NCBI GenBank assembly: GCA_030681515.1
Contig: JAUXSE010000063.1
Span: 62,001-126,000 of the forward strand
From: Geothrix sp.
GTDB taxonomy: Bacteria; Acidobacteriota; Holophagae; Holophagales; Holophagaceae
DNA length: 64,000 nucleotides
Direction: 5' to 3'
Positions 16,186-25,281 of this stretch are shown here, piece by piece (position 1 is the stretch's first letter; the number at the start of each line of letters is the position of its first letter). The translations under genes and the position numbers were made by a program. The notes beneath the pieces were generated by a model that saw only the letters and a list, made by a program, of their open reading frames with translations, made no database searches and was not told where the DNA came from.

Positions 16186-16527
16186 CTAGGGCTCATTCAA
16201 CAGGCGCTGGAGCATCGGTAGCAATTCTGGAAGATCCGTAGACAGGATTGCCCACACCACGTCCAGATCCACATCAAAATAGCCGTGGATGAGGCGGTCC
16301 CGCGTGCCAGCCATGGCCTTCCATGGGATGTCCGGCGCCTTGGCCTTCACCTCCTCAGGCACCGCCTTGGCCGCCTCCCCAAGAATTTCAAGCAGGCGGG
16401 TCAGCGCCAGGATGAGGGTTTCGTCGGACTCGAACTGATCCCGGGTCCGTCCACCAAGAAGCGCCATCGCCTTGGTTCCAGCCTGGATCATATGCCTCAG
16501 TCGAACGCGCTCATCCTTAGGCGGCAT
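16186..16527 (-). CDS. hepT: HepT-type toxin (DUF86/HEPN RNase) of a MNT/HepT pair
   Basis: 113 residues from the ATG at 16527, which overlaps the stop of the nucleotidyltransferase by 11 bases. It has the HEPN R-x4-H motif in RDRLIHGYFDVD and the usual all-helical DUF86 layout with AGTRDRLIHGYF. In characterised pairs the HEPN RNase is the toxin and is silenced when MntA adenylylates a tyrosine near this motif; the Y two residues after H is present here. A longer start at 16548 would add 7 residues. Confidence 0.88.
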   Translation of the reverse strand: MPPKDERVRLRHMIQAGTKAMALLGGRTRDQFESDETLILALTRLLEILGEAAKAVPEEVKAKAPDIPWKAMAGTRDRLIHGYFDVDLDVVWAILSTDLPELLPMLQRLLNEP

Positions 16528-16831
16528 AAAGTACCTGGGCTTCGGCAAGGACCTGCGCCCGGATGTCTGGAGACAGAAATCCAGGGGTCTCTAGATCCAC
16601 GGTCCTCCCGAAAAGCGCAGACAGCTGGTCCTGTATCTCGAAGAAGCGGAATCCGGGTGTCCGTCCCATCGCGAACTCCACCAGAAGGTCCAAGTCGCTG
16701 TCCGGCCGGGCCTCTCCACGCAGGGTGGAACCAAACAGAGCCATCCGTACAATGCCATTGGTCCGACAGAACTCCGCAACCTCCCCAAGCCGGGAGTCGA
16801 TATCAGGAGGAAGTGAGTAATTGGAAGCCAT
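16517..16831 (-). CDS. mntA: MntA-type minimal nucleotidyltransferase (antitoxin)
   Basis: 104 residues. The polymerase-beta motif G-S-x10-D-x-D is present (LFGSTLRGEARPDSDLDLLVEF, GS then D-L-D), with a third acidic position in GRTVDLET. As the antitoxin partner it would AMP-ylate HepT. The start at 16831 is chosen because the preceding residues look non-coding, although no strong ribosome site is seen; an ATG at 16876 in the same frame is an alternative. The toxin gene overlaps its 3' end. Confidence 0.88.
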   Translation of the reverse strand: MASNYSLPPDIDSRLGEVAEFCRTNGIVRMALFGSTLRGEARPDSDLDLLVEFAMGRTPGFRFFEIQDQLSALFGRTVDLETPGFLSPDIRAQVLAEAQVLYAA

Positions 16832-16931
16832 GGGTCCGTTCAAGTGGAGTAGAGAAAAAACTAGTCCCTCAACCATATTGAGGCAATTGCGAGCCGGATC
16901 AAAACGAACAGCGCCGGAGCAATGCTCAACC

Positions 16932-18971
16932 TCAGGCAGTCGCCTTACTCTGCTTCCGCGCCTCCACCACCTTGTCGGCATCCCGCCCCACGAGCTCCTG
17001 CAGGTGGTGGAAGGCCCAGGTGAAGGAGCCGACGCCCATGGTGAGGCTGCGGAGCTCGATCACCACGTCGCTCATCTCGGCCTGGGGGATGTAGGCCGAC
17101 ACGATGTCCCATCCGTTCCAGCCGGGCTTGGCGTCGAAGCCGAGCACCTGGCCGCCGCGGCGGCCCGTGACGAGGCGCTGGGCCTTGGGCGTGAACTCGC
17201 TGGGCACGCTGATGTGGACCTCGCTGATGGGCTCCAGCAGCACCGGGTGGCAGACGGGCGCAGCTTCATTCATGCCGACGCGGGCGGCGGTCTTGAAGGC
17301 CATGTCGGAGCTGTCCACGGTGTGGTAGCTGCCATCCACCAGGGCCACGTGGATGTCCACGACGGGAAATCCCAGGGGGCCGCGCTTCATCCAGTCCACG
17401 ACGCCGTGCTCCACGGCGCCGAAGAAATTCCTGGGCACCACGCCACCCACGATTTTCTCTTCGAACTCGAAGCCCGCGCCCCGGGCCAGCGGCTTGATCT
17501 CCAGCCACACATCGCCGAACTGGCCATGGCCGCCGGTCTGATGCTTGTGGCGTCCATGGACCTTGGCGGCCTTCGTGAAGGTCTCGCGGTAGGGGACCAT
17601 GGGCGGGTGGTGCTGCACGTCCAGGCCGAAGCGGCTCCTGAGGCGGTCCAGGGCGCACTTGAGGTGCACCTCGCCCTGGCCCCAGAGGATGCGCTCCTGG
17701 GTCTCGGCGTTCTGCTCGACCTTCAGCGAGGCATCTTCTTCGCAGAGCTTCTGCAGCGCGAGCGATAGCTTCACATCGTCGGCCGTCTTGATGGTGTGCA
17801 GGCTGAGGGCCAGCATGGGCTGGAGGGGCTCGGGCCAGGCCAGCTCGACCTTGACGCCGGGAGTCAGACCCGCGCCGGTATGCACTTCGTCCATGCGGCC
17901 CAGGGCCACGACTTCCCCGGCCGTGGCCTTCTGCTGCTTGATCTGCTGGGCGCCGAACAACTTGTTGATGCCGCTGACGCGATGGCCGGCCAGGGAGGTG
18001 CCATCGGCCACCTCGCCGCGCCACACGCGGGAGATGCTGAGCTTGCCCACATGCTGGGCGTAGACGGTCTTGAACACCTGCACCAGCGTGTCCTTGCCCT
18101 CGGGGATGCCCAGACGCGCGGCGGTGGCCTCCACGCGGGGCGCCTCCTCGCACAGGGCCTGGAAGAGCCGGCGCACCCCGGAGTCCTTGTCGGCGGATCC
18201 GAAGAAGACCGGCACCAGCAGGTCGTCCCGAACGTCCTTCGCCATGTCTTCGGTGACTTCCTCCAGGGAGGGCGCCATGTCGCTGAGCAGTTCCTCCATG
18301 AGGTGGTCGTCGAAGTCCGCGAGCTTTTCCAGCAGGAGCTGGCGGGCCTCCTGTTCCTCGGGAAGCACGGATTCGGGCAGCTGCATCAGATCCGCGTCCT
18401 TGTCGGCCTCGTACTTGTAGGCGTGCTCGCTGATGAGATCCACGTAGCCCGTGATCTGGTCGCCCTCGCGGATGGGGATCTCCAGCAGCACCAGAGGCCG
18501 TTCCGAAACCAACTGCAAGGCATTGAGCACGTCCTTGAGTTTTCCGGCGCTCCCCGGGGCCTCCATCTTGTTGATGAAGACCACGTGGGGCACCTTGTGG
18601 TCGTCGAGGAACTTGAGGGTGGGCGCCACCATGAGGGCCCGGCCCGGATCGGGATCGCACACGACCACCGCGATGTCAGCAGCCATCAGGATGTGGGCTG
18701 ACTCCTGGCTGAATTCGACGGAACCGGGGCAGTCAATGAGGGTCCAGGCTTCGTTCTGGTAGGTGCAGGCCGCGAGGCTGGCCTCCACGCTCATCTGGCG
18801 GGCCTTGGCCTCCAGGGAGGCGTCGCCGACGGTGTTCCCCTCCTTGACGGAGCCCTTGCGCGGCAGGGCGCCCGCCACGAAGAGAAGGCTCTCCATCAAG
18901 GAGGTCTTTCCGGAGAGGTAGGGGCCCACGATGGCCGCTACGCGTGGAGTTGACTGGGAATTCCCGCTCAC
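16932..18971 (-). CDS. Elongation factor G-like GTPase (divergent EF-G paralogue)
   Basis: 679 residues from a GTG at 18971 with CAGGAGG upstream; nothing before it resembles EF-G. The P-loop is GPYLSGKT (16-23), G4 is NKME (134-137), and domains II-V follow in EF-G order with AVEHGVVDWMKRGPLGFPVVD late in the protein. G3 reads DCPGSVEF (80-87) instead of DTPGHVDF, so the GTPase histidine is replaced by Ser. This is a recognised EF-G-like subgroup of uncertain function, not the main FusA. It stands alone, between the MNT/HepT pair and a terminator. Confidence 0.9.
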   Translation of the reverse strand: MSGNSQSTPRVAAIVGPYLSGKTSLMESLLFVAGALPRKGSVKEGNTVGDASLEAKARQMSVEASLAACTYQNEAWTLIDCPGSVEFSQESAHILMAADIAVVVCDPDPGRALMVAPTLKFLDDHKVPHVVFINKMEAPGSAGKLKDVLNALQLVSERPLVLLEIPIREGDQITGYVDLISEHAYKYEADKDADLMQLPESVLPEEQEARQLLLEKLADFDDHLMEELLSDMAPSLEEVTEDMAKDVRDDLLVPVFFGSADKDSGVRRLFQALCEEAPRVEATAARLGIPEGKDTLVQVFKTVYAQHVGKLSISRVWRGEVADGTSLAGHRVSGINKLFGAQQIKQQKATAGEVVALGRMDEVHTGAGLTPGVKVELAWPEPLQPMLALSLHTIKTADDVKLSLALQKLCEEDASLKVEQNAETQERILWGQGEVHLKCALDRLRSRFGLDVQHHPPMVPYRETFTKAAKVHGRHKHQTGGHGQFGDVWLEIKPLARGAGFEFEEKIVGGVVPRNFFGAVEHGVVDWMKRGPLGFPVVDIHVALVDGSYHTVDSSDMAFKTAARVGMNEAAPVCHPVLLEPISEVHISVPSEFTPKAQRLVTGRRGGQVLGFDAKPGWNGWDIVSAYIPQAEMSDVVIELRSLTMGVGSFTWAFHHLQELVGRDADKVVEARKQSKATA

Positions 18972-19044
18972 AGTGCCTCCTGATCGTCTGGTTCGAATAT
19001 GGACCGATCCAAGTGTTCCGAGCTTGTCACACCCTGGCAACACC

Positions 19045-19074
19045 GAAAAAAAGCCGCCCGGGAAAAGGCGGCTT
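19045..19074 (-). terminator. Rho-independent terminator after the fadN gene
   Basis: Stem AAGCCGCC/GGCGGCTT (19051-19058 with 19067-19074) is followed on the minus strand by a run of seven T (complement of 19046-19052). It ends the beta-oxidation transcript before the EF-G-like gene. Confidence 0.85.
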
Positions 19075-19151
19075 AAGTCACAAAATGGTACAGGTTCCAA
19101 CATGCGTAGAGGCAGGGCTCGGAACCTGCGGTTCCGAGTCGGGGAAAGCCT

Positions 19152-21515
19152 TCAGTTGCGGAGGGGCTTGCCGGTTTTCAGGATGGCATCCATGCGGGCC
19201 TGGGTCTTTTCGTAGCCGCAGAGGCGGGCGAAGGCCTCGCGTTCCAGTTCCAGGATCCGTTCCTCGCTGACTTCCTGCACTGGACTGATATCGCCGCCGG
19301 TGAGGATGGTGGCCAGTTCGCCCATGATGATGCCGTCGTGCTCGCTGGCCAGGCCCTGGAGCTTGAAGTCCCGCACGGCGAACTTGAGGGCTTCGGCGCC
19401 GCCCCGGCCCGGCAGGCGCAGGGTGCGCTCCTTCACGGGCTGGAAGTCCGCGGCCATCTTCAGGACCTCCTGCTTGGCCTCGAACAGCAGGAAAGCCTTG
19501 TTCATCACGCGGCGGTCCGTGCGGCGCAGGTAGCCGTTGCGCTGGGCCTCGTCGAAGCTGGTATGCACGGTGGCCGTGCCGATGCCCTGGAAGGCGGCCT
19601 TCACCTTGGGCATGGGACCCAGCTCGCCCTTGGCGGCCATGGCCTCCTCCATGCGCAGCAGCATCTGGAGGCAGCCGCCCCCGGCCGGGATGACGCCCAC
19701 GCCCACTTCCACCAGGCCGATGTAGAGCTCGGCGTGGCCCACGGCCCGCTGGCAGGCCATGGTGACCTCGCAGCCGCCACCCAGGGCCAGGTTGAAGGGC
19801 GCCGCCACCGTGGGGAACGGCGCGTAGGTGAGCATGCGGGCGGCGTACTGAAGCCTGCGAGCCACCTCTTCGATCAGGTCGTAATGTTTGTCCTTGGCGG
19901 CGTTCAGCACCATGACGAGATTCGCGCCGGCGCTGAAATGCTGGCCCTGGTTGCCCACCACCAGGCCCCGGAAGCGGCCGGGGACGTGCTTCTGGATGGT
20001 CTCCTCCATGAGGCCGATGATGCCGTCGTCCAGGGCGTTCATCTTGCTGCGGAAGCTGAGGCAGGCCACATCGTCGCCCAGGTCAATGAGCTGGGCGCTG
20101 CCGTTCTCGGCCACCACCTTGCCCTTGCCCTCCTCGCGCTTGAGGATGATCACGCGCCGGTCTTCGAGAATCGGATCGTAGGCCAGGGTCTTGGGATTCA
20201 GCTGGGCCACCGGAACACCGTGCTCCCAGCGGTAGAAGCCTGGGATGCCCTTGGCCAGCATCTGCTCGACGAGGGGTGCGATGGGCATCTCCTCGAACCT
20301 CATGCGCGCGACCACGCGCTCCAGGCCGAGGGTATCCCACAACTCGAAGGGCCCCAGATCGAAGGCGAAGCCGTTCTTGATGGCGCGATCCACGTTCAGG
20401 GGACCGTCCGTCACTTCGCCCAGCCGGTTCACGGCGTAGGTGAGGTTGGGCGCGATGCAGCGCCAGGAAAGACGGCCCGCTTCCGTATCGCTGGTGAGAA
20501 GGGTCTTCACCTTCTCCGCGGGATCGTCCATGCCCTTCAGCTCTTTCAGGATCGGCCAGTCCTTCCTCACCTGCGGGATGTACTCGCGCGTGGCGGGATC
20601 CAGGGCCAGGAAGGACTTCTTGCCCTTGGCGTCCTTGGGCCCCTTCTTGAAGAAGCCCTGCTTCACCTTGTTGCCGAAGAGCTTGTTGTCCAGCATCCAC
20701 TGGAGGAATTCCGGGAACTTGAAGATGTCGCGCACTTCGTCGTTCGGGCACAGGTCGTAGACGTTCTTCGCCGTGGCCGCGAGGATGTCCACGCCCGCCA
20801 GATCCGCCGTGCGGAAGGCGGCGCTCTTGGCGCGGGCCGCGGCGTCGCCCAGCACCATGTCCAGCACCTCGAAGGGGATCTTCTCGGCCAGGGCCATGTG
20901 CAGGGTGGCCATGATGCCGTGGATGCCGATGCGGTTGCCGATGAAGGTGGGGCTATCGTAGGCGGGCACCACTTCCTTGCCGAGCCCTTCCTCGATCCAC
21001 GTGCGGAAGGCCAGGGCCTCCGCCTCGTCCACTTCGGGGCCCTTCACGAACTCCAGCAGGCGCAGGTAGCGCACGGGGTTGAAGAAGTGGGTGATGACGA
21101 AGTGCTGGCGGAAGGCGTCGCCGCGGCCCTCCACCAGCAGCTTCAGGGGGATGCCCGAGGTGTTCGAACTGATCCAGGCCCCGGGTTTCAGCTTGGGCTC
21201 CAGCCGGCCGTACAGCTCGCGCTTGATGGCCAGGTCCTCCTTCACCACTTCCACCACCCAGTCGCAGTCCGACAGGCGGTCGAGGTGGTCCCGCAGGTTG
21301 CCGGGGCGGATCTTCTTCAGGAACGAGGGGTGCATGGCCAGCGCGGGCTTGGCCTTTGCCAGCGCCGCGAGCGCGCCTTCCGCCAGCTTGTCCGGCGCCG
21401 CCTCGTCAATGACGATGTCCAGCAGCTCCACCTGGCAGCCCGCCGACGCCACATGCGCCGCGATGCCCGAACCCATCACGCCCGAACCGAGTATTCCGAT
21501 TTTCTTGATGACCAT
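19152..21515 (-). CDS. fadN: 3-Hydroxyacyl-CoA dehydrogenase / enoyl-CoA hydratase fusion, FadN-type
   Basis: 787 residues. The NAD-binding start GILGSGVMGSGIAAHVASAG (residues 8-27) and THFFNPVRYLRLLE give the dehydrogenase; the crotonase domain comes last (NLALGGGCEVTMACQRA, GVIPAGGGC). This order is the reverse of E. coli FadB and like Bacillus FadN. It catalyses the hydration and oxidation steps of fatty-acid beta-oxidation. It follows the thiolase gene on the same strand after a 314-base repeat-bearing gap and ends at a terminator. A role in degrading other acyl-CoAs cannot be excluded. Confidence 0.93.
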   Translation of the reverse strand: MVIKKIGILGSGVMGSGIAAHVASAGCQVELLDIVIDEAAPDKLAEGALAALAKAKPALAMHPSFLKKIRPGNLRDHLDRLSDCDWVVEVVKEDLAIKRELYGRLEPKLKPGAWISSNTSGIPLKLLVEGRGDAFRQHFVITHFFNPVRYLRLLEFVKGPEVDEAEALAFRTWIEEGLGKEVVPAYDSPTFIGNRIGIHGIMATLHMALAEKIPFEVLDMVLGDAAARAKSAAFRTADLAGVDILAATAKNVYDLCPNDEVRDIFKFPEFLQWMLDNKLFGNKVKQGFFKKGPKDAKGKKSFLALDPATREYIPQVRKDWPILKELKGMDDPAEKVKTLLTSDTEAGRLSWRCIAPNLTYAVNRLGEVTDGPLNVDRAIKNGFAFDLGPFELWDTLGLERVVARMRFEEMPIAPLVEQMLAKGIPGFYRWEHGVPVAQLNPKTLAYDPILEDRRVIILKREEGKGKVVAENGSAQLIDLGDDVACLSFRSKMNALDDGIIGLMEETIQKHVPGRFRGLVVGNQGQHFSAGANLVMVLNAAKDKHYDLIEEVARRLQYAARMLTYAPFPTVAAPFNLALGGGCEVTMACQRAVGHAELYIGLVEVGVGVIPAGGGCLQMLLRMEEAMAAKGELGPMPKVKAAFQGIGTATVHTSFDEAQRNGYLRRTDRRVMNKAFLLFEAKQEVLKMAADFQPVKERTLRLPGRGGAEALKFAVRDFKLQGLASEHDGIIMGELATILTGGDISPVQEVSEERILELEREAFARLCGYEKTQARMDAILKTGKPLRN

Positions 21516-21829
21516 GACAACTCCTAATTTGGAACCGCAGAATCACTGGTTGTTTTTGCTTTTGTGTTCTTTAGTGTTCTTTGTGGCCAGAATTGCTTTT
21601 CCTGGTTCAGCCTCATGGCTCGGAGTTCTGACATCGGCCCAGGACCTGGCATTCCGCAGGGCCCCAGGCACCTAGCCAACCTGGTGAGTTATTGGCCACA
21701 AAGAACACAAAGGGCACAAACGAAAAGACTTCTTGCCTGACGGCTGCACCGATGATGGCGTAGGTTTCAGGATCCTTAGCTTCCACGACCGCCTCAGAAA
21801 AATCTGTGTGAATCTGTGAAATCTGTGGA
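21516..21829. repeat. Intergenic repeat region between thiolase and FadN genes
   Basis: This 314-base gap has two kinds of repeat. A perfect 16-base inverted pair GTGTTCTTTGTGGCCA (21574-21589) and its complement (21693-21708) are 103 bases apart, each next to further CAAAG/CTTTG-type partial copies. Near 21799-21828 the short-period sequence TCTGTGTGAATCTGTGAAAT repeats a CTGTG core. I see no ORF or clear promoter. Confidence 0.7.
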
Positions 21830-22978
21830 CTAGAGCTTTTCGATGATGGACGCGATGCCCTGGCCGCCGCCGATGCACATGGTGGCGATGCCGTATTTGC
21901 CGCCGTCGGTTTCGAGGCGGTTGAGCAGGGTGGTCAGGATGCGGGCGCCGCTGGCGCCAAGGGGGTGGCCGATGGCGATGGCGCCGCCCCAGGCGTTCAC
22001 CTTGGCGGGGTCGTAGCCCCCTTCGCGCAGGACGGCCAGGCTCTGGGCGGCGAAGGCCTCGTTCAGTTCCATGGCGTCAATCTGGTCGAGCCTGAGGCCG
22101 AAGCGGTCCAGCACTTTCTTCACCGCGGGCACGGGGCCGATGCCCATGCGGTCCGGCTCCACGCCAGCCACCGCGCCGCCGAGGATGCGGGCCCGGGCCT
22201 TGAGGCCCAGGGACTTGGCCAGGCCTTCCTCCATGACCAGCAGGAAGGCCGCGCCATCCGTGATGGGGGAGCTGTTGCCGGCGGTGACATTCCCGTCCGC
22301 CAGGAAGGCGGCCTTCAACTCGCCCAGCTTCTCGACGCTGGTATCGGCGCGGACACACTCGTCCTGCTGAAGGGTCACCGGCTTCCCGTCCAGGCCCCTG
22401 GTCTCGAACCGCACGATTTCCTTCTCGTACTTGCCGGCCTTCCAGGCGGCGGCGGCCTTCTGATGGCTGTTGTAGGCGAACTCGTCCTGCTCCCGGCGGG
22501 TGATCTTGTATTCCTTCGCCAGGTTCTCGGCGGTGATGCCCATGGAGCAGTAGGCCTGGGGGTAGTTCTCGCTGAGGAAGGGATCCACGCTGGGGTTGAA
22601 GCCCATCATGGGCACCTTGGACATGCTTTCCACGCCACCCGCGAGGAAGAGATCCCCCTGGTTCGTCATGATGGCCCGGGCCGCCATGAGCATGGTCTCC
22701 TGGCTGCTGCCACAGAAGCGGTTGATGGTGGCGGCGCCGGCGGTGATGGGCAGCCCCGCGCGGAAGCTGATGAGCCGGGCCATGTTCATGCCCTGTTCGC
22801 CCTCGGGCATGGCGCAGCCGACCAGCACATCCTCCAGGCCCGACCAGTCCTTCAAGAGGGGCTTGAGGGCCTCGATCACCACTGCGCCCAGGTGCTCGGG
22901 GCGGGTGGCCGCGTAGGCTCCCTTGACGCCCCGGCCGACGGGGGTGCGCTTGGCTTCGACGATGACTGCGGATCGCAT
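21830..22978 (-). CDS. fadA: Acetyl-CoA C-acyltransferase (thiolase)
   Basis: 382 residues from the ATG at 22978 with GGAGG 5 bases upstream. The catalytic nucleophile is C89 (NRFCGSSQETM), the second half has H338 (GHPLGASGAR) and C368 (MCIGGGQG). It cleaves 3-ketoacyl-CoA in beta-oxidation, or condenses acetyl-CoA in reverse. It lies upstream of the FadN-type gene, so one operon with reverse order to Bacillus fadN-fadA is likely. A 150-base divergent gap separates it from moxR. Confidence 0.95.
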   Translation of the reverse strand: MRSAVIVEAKRTPVGRGVKGAYAATRPEHLGAVVIEALKPLLKDWSGLEDVLVGCAMPEGEQGMNMARLISFRAGLPITAGAATINRFCGSSQETMLMAARAIMTNQGDLFLAGGVESMSKVPMMGFNPSVDPFLSENYPQAYCSMGITAENLAKEYKITRREQDEFAYNSHQKAAAAWKAGKYEKEIVRFETRGLDGKPVTLQQDECVRADTSVEKLGELKAAFLADGNVTAGNSSPITDGAAFLLVMEEGLAKSLGLKARARILGGAVAGVEPDRMGIGPVPAVKKVLDRFGLRLDQIDAMELNEAFAAQSLAVLREGGYDPAKVNAWGGAIAIGHPLGASGARILTTLLNRLETDGGKYGIATMCIGGGQGIASIIEKL

Positions 22979-23128
22979 GGGTCCTCCAATGGGAAGCGAG
23001 TGTGGATCACGGATTCCAGGGAGCCTAGCACCCGCTTGGACGGGCGTAAGCACTTACCGTAGGTCAACGGGAATCGTTCCTGGGCCGCGTCTTTCCAGGC
23101 AAGATGGAAGGACTCCCCGGATGGACCC

Positions 23129-24082
23129 ATGACCGCCAGCTCCGCCCACGCCCTGGAACCCCTGCTCGCCGAATGCCGCAAGGTGATCGTGGGCCAGCCG
23201 CTGCTGCTCAACCGCCTGCTGGTGGCCCTGCTCTGCCGGGGCCACGTGCTGCTGGAGGGCCTGCCGGGCCTGGCGAAGACGCGCACCATCAAGACCCTGG
23301 CCTCCGCCAGCCACACCAGTTTCCGCCGCATCCAGTTCACGCCGGATCTGCTGCCCAGCGACGTGGTGGGCACCCTCATCTTCGATCCCCGGCAGCTCAC
23401 CTTCACGCCCAAGCGCGGGCCCATATTTGCGAACCTGGTGCTGGCGGACGAGATCAACCGGGCGCCCTCCAAGGTGCAGGCCGCGCTGCTGGAGGCCATG
23501 GAGGAGCGCCAGGTCACCCTGGGCGAGGAAAGTTTCCCCCTGCCGGATCCCTTCCTGGTGATGGCCACCCAGAACCCCCTGGAGCAGGAGGGCACCTTCC
23601 CCCTGCCCGAGGCGCAGATGGACCGCTTCCTCTTCAAGCTCCGCGTGGACTACCCCAGGCAGGAGGATGAGATCGAGGTGCTGCGCCGGGCCCACCTGAA
23701 CGGCGACGAAGTGCGCCCGGTGGTGGATGCCGCCAGCCTGCTGGCCGCAGGCCGCGAAGCCCAGCAGGTGCGCCTGGACGACGCCATCCGCACCTACATC
23801 GTGCGGCTGGTGCAGGCCACCCGGCCGGGCCACGGCAAGGCCTGGAAAGGCAAGGAACTGCTCCGCTGCGGCGCCAGTCCCCGGGCCTCCCTCTCGCTTC
23901 AGGCCTCCACCCGCGCCCTGGCCTACTTGCAGGGCCGCGACCACGTGCTGCCCCAGGACGTGGTGGACCTCGCTCCCGATGTGCTGCGCCACCGCCTGCT
24001 GCTCACCTTCGAAAGCGAAGCCGACGGCGCCACCACGGATCAAGTGATCACCCAACTGCTCCAGGCCGTGCCCCGGCCCTGA
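23129..24082 (+). CDS. moxR: MoxR family AAA+ ATPase
   Basis: 317 residues. Walker A is GLPGLAKT (44-51), Walker B LVLADE (103-108), and sensor 1 MATQNPLEQEG is typical of MoxR; the C-terminal lid (ALAYLQGRDHVLPQDVVDLA) is complete. MoxR proteins act as chaperones that mature or activate client complexes, usually with a VWA protein encoded next door. No VWA or DUF58 gene follows here. Instead come two genes of an unrecognised family, which might be its clients. Confidence 0.93.
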   Translation: MTASSAHALEPLLAECRKVIVGQPLLLNRLLVALLCRGHVLLEGLPGLAKTRTIKTLASASHTSFRRIQFTPDLLPSDVVGTLIFDPRQLTFTPKRGPIFANLVLADEINRAPSKVQAALLEAMEERQVTLGEESFPLPDPFLVMATQNPLEQEGTFPLPEAQMDRFLFKLRVDYPRQEDEIEVLRRAHLNGDEVRPVVDAASLLAAGREAQQVRLDDAIRTYIVRLVQATRPGHGKAWKGKELLRCGASPRASLSLQASTRALAYLQGRDHVLPQDVVDLAPDVLRHRLLLTFESEADGATTDQVITQLLQAVPRP

Positions 24083-24125
24083 ACGGAGCCCATAGCCCCA
24101 CCCTCACCCCTTCCCAGGAGGCCCC

Positions 24126-24476
24126 ATGGCCGCGCCCCGTCCCCGGATCACCGGCATCACCCTGAACCTGCTCATGCCCGATGGCACCACGCGGGTCCAC
24201 ACCATTGATCCGAAGGTGTGCGACGCCCTCGTGTGGAGCGACCGGGCCGTGGAGGTCTTCGGCAAGTTCTACGACAAGGGCGGGCCTGCCCACGGCAAGC
24301 ACATGGACCGGGAGGATTTCCTTCGCCACTTCCCCCACGGCGAACCCATCATCGGCGACCAGCCGCACCTGCCCATGACTCCCACCGTGATTGATCAGCT
24401 TTGGAACCTGCCCAAGGCCGACGGGACCGTGCCAGCCTTCCTGGTCAAGAACGTCATCAATTCATCGAATGGGTAG
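24126..24476 (+). CDS. Unrecognised single-repeat protein, paralogue of the next gene
   Basis: 116 residues, 43 bases after moxR, with a purine-rich CAGGAGG just before the ATG. I do not recognise the family. The sequence aligns along its length with the second half of the next protein: LLMPDGTTRVHTIDPK against MTYPDGKQVLHTIDPK, LVWSDRAVEVFGKFYDKGGP against LCWSDASVGVLGSFYAPGGP, and VPAFLVKN...NSSNG at the end. There is no signal peptide or membrane helix. Conserved HTIDPK, W-S-D and K-x-M-x-R-E-D suggest a compact folded domain. Confidence 0.75.
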   Translation: MAAPRPRITGITLNLLMPDGTTRVHTIDPKVCDALVWSDRAVEVFGKFYDKGGPAHGKHMDREDFLRHFPHGEPIIGDQPHLPMTPTVIDQLWNLPKADGTVPAFLVKNVINSSNG

Positions 24477-24570
24477 AAGCCACGCCACTTCTCATTCTGA
24501 AAGGCCCCTCGACTTGAAGTTTGGTCACAAGTCTGGAGATTTTTTCCCCTCACCACCCCCTGGAGGCTTC

Positions 24571-25281
24571 ATGAGCCAATCCCTCACCACCGCCATGGCC
24601 GCTGTCGCGGCCCTTGCCCCCCAAGCTGGAGTGGCGGCCCAACCCGAAATTCAGCGGGTGTCAATCTCGTCCCTGACGGTCTATCTGTCCCTTCCAGATG
24701 GAACTGTGACCACCCAAGTATTGAATCCAGCCCGCATCGACGGCCTCTATTGGAGCGAGCGCGCCGTGGGTGTCCTGGCTGCCTATCACAGCACCCCCAC
24801 CGCAGGCATCGATGCCGCTTCCGTCAAGCGGGCATGGCATTCCGCGAGCTCCACCGGCTGTCTGCCGGCCTTCGTGATGACGGATGGCGCCAGCGTCATG
24901 GCCATTGATACACCTGCCTCTGCAAACCCTGCCAACCGAGGCCAGCGGGCCCGCCTGACCGGCATCCTGCTCACCATGACCTACCCCGATGGAAAGCAGG
25001 TGCTGCACACCATTGACCCCAAGAACGATGCCCTCTGCTGGAGCGACGCGTCCGTGGGGGTGTTGGGATCTTTCTACGCCCCTGGGGGCCCCGCTGAAGG
25101 CAAGAAGATGAGCCGCGAGGATCTCCTCGAATGCTTCCCGACTGCTGGAGTATTGATTGGGGATCAACGGGAAATCGTCATGACTCCAGACTGGATCAAC
25201 ACCATTTGGAATCACCCCAAGAACACAGGGACCACACCAGCCTTTCTGACGAAAAGCCCCCTTAATTCCACGAACGGCTAG
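24571..25281 (+). CDS. Unrecognised two-repeat protein, same family as the preceding gene
   Basis: 236 residues from the ATG at 24571 (TGGAGG upstream). Residues ~28-115 and ~122-236 are two copies of the domain seen alone in the previous gene. The first copy lacks the middle GGPAEGKKMSREDLL part and ends LPAFVMTDG; the second is complete and ends TPAFLTKS...NG. The N-terminal ~25 residues are Ala-rich and could be a weak signal. An internal duplication followed by loss of the middle section is the simplest reading. The stop overlaps the stop of the convergent kinase by three bases. Confidence 0.75.
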   Translation: MSQSLTTAMAAVAALAPQAGVAAQPEIQRVSISSLTVYLSLPDGTVTTQVLNPARIDGLYWSERAVGVLAAYHSTPTAGIDAASVKRAWHSASSTGCLPAFVMTDGASVMAIDTPASANPANRGQRARLTGILLTMTYPDGKQVLHTIDPKNDALCWSDASVGVLGSFYAPGGPAEGKKMSREDLLECFPTAGVLIGDQREIVMTPDWINTIWNHPKNTGTTPAFLTKSPLNSTNG

